From: Phocaeicola dorei
Lineage (GTDB): Bacteria; Bacteroidota; Bacteroidia; Bacteroidales; Bacteroidaceae
Direction of reading: 5' to 3'
DNA length: 64,000 bases
Assembly: GCF_013009555.1 (NCBI RefSeq)
Contig: NZ_CP046176.1
Location: 4,805,501-4,869,500, forward strand
Every line of letters starts with the position of its first letter. Position 1 is the first letter of the stretch. Of the stretch, positions 62,345 to 64,000 are shown in pieces. Under the pieces are notes generated by a model, which saw only the letters and a program-made list of their open reading frames with translations, ran no database searches and was not told the DNA's origin. Both the position numbers and the translations under genes were made by a program.

Positions 62345-62380
62345 TAAAAGAAATAGAGGGTTGCCCCTCTATTTCTTTTC
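62345..62380 (-). terminator. GH97 terminator overlapping its stop codon
   Basis: AAATAGAGGG (62351-62360) pairs perfectly with CCCTCTATTT (62365-62374); the TAG stop of the GH97 gene (62369-62371) is inside the stem. A CTTTTAT tract follows on the minus strand. Confidence 0.75.
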
Positions 62381-64000
62381 ACGAATGACTATTACAAATC
62401 CCCCACCAGAAGCCATAAACATTTCAATAATATTCTTATTATCTATATCCATTATTTTATGTTCGTATAAATTAGCATTCTTGTTACTTCTTTTTTTATC
62501 CTGAAAAATTTCAATGGTATATTTCTTATCCTGAGGCAGGAAAGAGCAATCCACCTGAATTGTTCTCTCTCCCCAAGCATTCAATCCGCCTATATACCAA
62601 GTATTTCCTTTCTGCTTGGCCAACACGGCATATTCGCCCACACGGGCAGCTAAGGGAATCGTCTGATCCCATGAAGTCGGTACTTCCGCTAAATACTTTA
62701 AAATATCAGGATACTTACGATACTCATCCGGAGAATCACATAAACTGGCAAATGGTGCGGAAAGTACAACAAACAAGGCCAATTCATGTGAACGAGTCCC
62801 CAATGAACTAGGCAACCCCGGATCGATCGGCTTAAATTTCTCCAATGTGCTGTTACGCATCGAACCCGGAGTATAATCAATTCCACCTCCCAGCATACGG
62901 GCAAAGATACATTGAAGCTGATAATCCGGATTAGAAGTGGTATCCCACTTAAAACATTCCGCACATCGCATGGCTTCATAAGAAAGGATATTAGGATATG
63001 CCCGATGAAGTCCGGTAGGCTTGCTGCATCCATGAAAATCCACCATAAGATGCCGCTCAGCACAAGCCTTTGCCAGATTTTCATATTGAGGGATTATTTG
63101 GGCATCATCACGATCAAAAAAATCTATTTTTACCCCAACAGCACCCCATTTGCTGATAGAATCCAAATAACAATGCGGATGTTGGAATAAAGTAGCAGCA
63201 ACAGTCCAAAGCCATACACCTACTTTTTTTTCTTTTCCATAGCGTATCACCTCTTTTATATCAATATTCTTATTCAAATCAGCATGATTAAAAACATTGC
63301 TCCAACCGGCATCGACCAGCAGATAAGGTATCTTGTTTTCGGAAGCGAAATCAATATAATACTTGTACATCTGCGTCGAAAGGTTTTGATGACCGGAAGG
63401 GAAAGGAGCTTTTTCCAAAATAGCACAATGCCACCATTCCCAAGTTGCTTTACCAGGACGAATCCAATCCGTATCCTTTATTTGTTGGGGCTTGGCCAGT
63501 AAGTAAATCATTTCATTAGTCAGTAGTTCCTTATCATCCTTGGCTACAATAGCTATACGCCAAGGGAAAGCATGATTACCAGCAGTACGTGCTAAATAAT
63601 TCTCCCTCTCTTTAACTACCGTAATAAAATTTCCCCAACTGCCCATCTCTATTTTTTTAGGATAGGCCGCCCAATAACCTTTCATCTTGCCATCTTCCTT
63701 ACGAAGATACATACCCGGATAGTTATTCAAATCTGATTCAGCCACCACAACACGCACATTCTGCATCTTGTTTGTAAATAAAGTTGGTGTAATACCATAT
63801 TTATGTTCTTCTATTTTAGAAATGCCCTCGTAAAGCACATTGCTCAACTCCCAAGCTGTAAAATCAGTTGTTTCGGGTAAAATAACTGCCGGATCATCGC
63901 CCAGATTAAAAGAAGCTTCTTCATCAGCTACAATCAAAGAATCCTGCTCCGGAAGATTTCCACAAAAACGATATGCCATTCCTTCATTATACATCCGGAA
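62369..64000 (-). CDS. GH97 glycoside hydrolase, retaining alpha-galactosidase type (partial)
   Basis: The frame runs off the right edge, so the N-terminus is missing. Visible are the end of the N-terminal sandwich, the barrel (TWEWWHCAILEKAPFPSG, LLVDAGWS) and the C-terminal sheet. GVKIDFFDRDDAQ carries an Asp (63122-63124) at the position of the retaining nucleophile of BtGH97b-like alpha-galactosidases; inverting SusB-type enzymes lack it. This supports an alpha-galactoside target for the locus. Confidence 0.9.
   Translation of the reverse strand, partial: FRMYNEGMAYRFCGNLPEQDSLIVADEEASFNLGDDPAVILPETTDFTAWELSNVLYEGISKIEEHKYGITPTLFTNKMQNVRVVVAESDLNNYPGMYLRKEDGKMKGYWAAYPKKIEMGSWGNFITVVKERENYLARTAGNHAFPWRIAIVAKDDKELLTNEMIYLLAKPQQIKDTDWIRPGKATWEWWHCAILEKAPFPSGHQNLSTQMYKYYIDFASENKIPYLLVDAGWSNVFNHADLNKNIDIKEVIRYGKEKKVGVWLWTVAATLFQHPHCYLDSISKWGAVGVKIDFFDRDDAQIIPQYENLAKACAERHLMVDFHGCSKPTGLHRAYPNILSYEAMRCAECFKWDTTSNPDYQLQCIFARMLGGGIDYTPGSMRNSTLEKFKPIDPGLPSSLGTRSHELALFVVLSAPFASLCDSPDEYRKYPDILKYLAEVPTSWDQTIPLAARVGEYAVLAKQKGNTWYIGGLNAWGERTIQVDCSFLPQDKKYTIEIFQDKKRSNKNANLYEHKIMDIDNKNIIEMFMASGGGFVIVIREKK

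Overview
The window has the signature of a Bacteroides or Phocaeicola chromosome carrying most of a CTnDOT-family integrative and conjugative element (ICE). The evidence is the Bacteroidetes-only tra gene order, TAnnTTTG promoter boxes in front of many units, SusC/SusD pairs, a hybrid two-component regulator and a FecR/ECF pair. The ICE half (about 1 to 31.3 kb) is visibly G+C-richer than the A+T-rich chromosomal half (about 31.4 to 64 kb). All calls come from reading the sequence; no database search was run.

ICE transfer module (1-18128). mobC, mobB and mobA run leftward from an origin-of-transfer-like cluster of inverted repeats (2834-2981). traA, traB and a third gene run rightward and end at strong terminators. 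A second rightward operon, traE to traQ plus a lysozyme, encodes the type IV secretion channel. Both of its promoters carry tandem 10-bp iterons on the same helical phase. Two related group II introns interrupt transfer ATPase genes. One is complete and lies in traG (8324-10812, with its own reverse transcriptase). The other is only entered at the left edge, in mobC (1-94). No tra regulator, excision gene or antibiotic resistance gene is visible; these may lie to the left.

ICE accessory block (18443-29498). Thirteen of its fourteen leftward genes form two operon-like runs, and a DUF4120-like gene sits alone between two terminators. The block includes a DUF932 protein, an M20/M42-type metallopeptidase, an N6-methylase-like protein lacking a recognisable NPPY motif, and several unknowns. 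A folded element of about 145 bp, present in two copies with compensatory base changes, sits in front of each run. The integrase (29798-31075) ends the element; a CTnDOT-like attachment core lies about 200 bp beyond it.

Chromosome (31436-64000). Divergent tRNA-Phe and tRNA-Pro genes come first. Next is a SusC/SusD pair with an S9 hydrolase, controlled by an ECF sigma/FecR pair. The rest is a polysaccharide utilisation locus: GH43, two clan GH-D alpha-galactosidase-like enzymes, AraC regulator, esterase, GH2, mutarotase, SusD, SusC, a hybrid two-component regulator, and a GH97 cut by the right edge. Together these suggest import and trimming of an alpha-galactose-containing glycan, with the mutarotase feeding released galactose into central metabolism.
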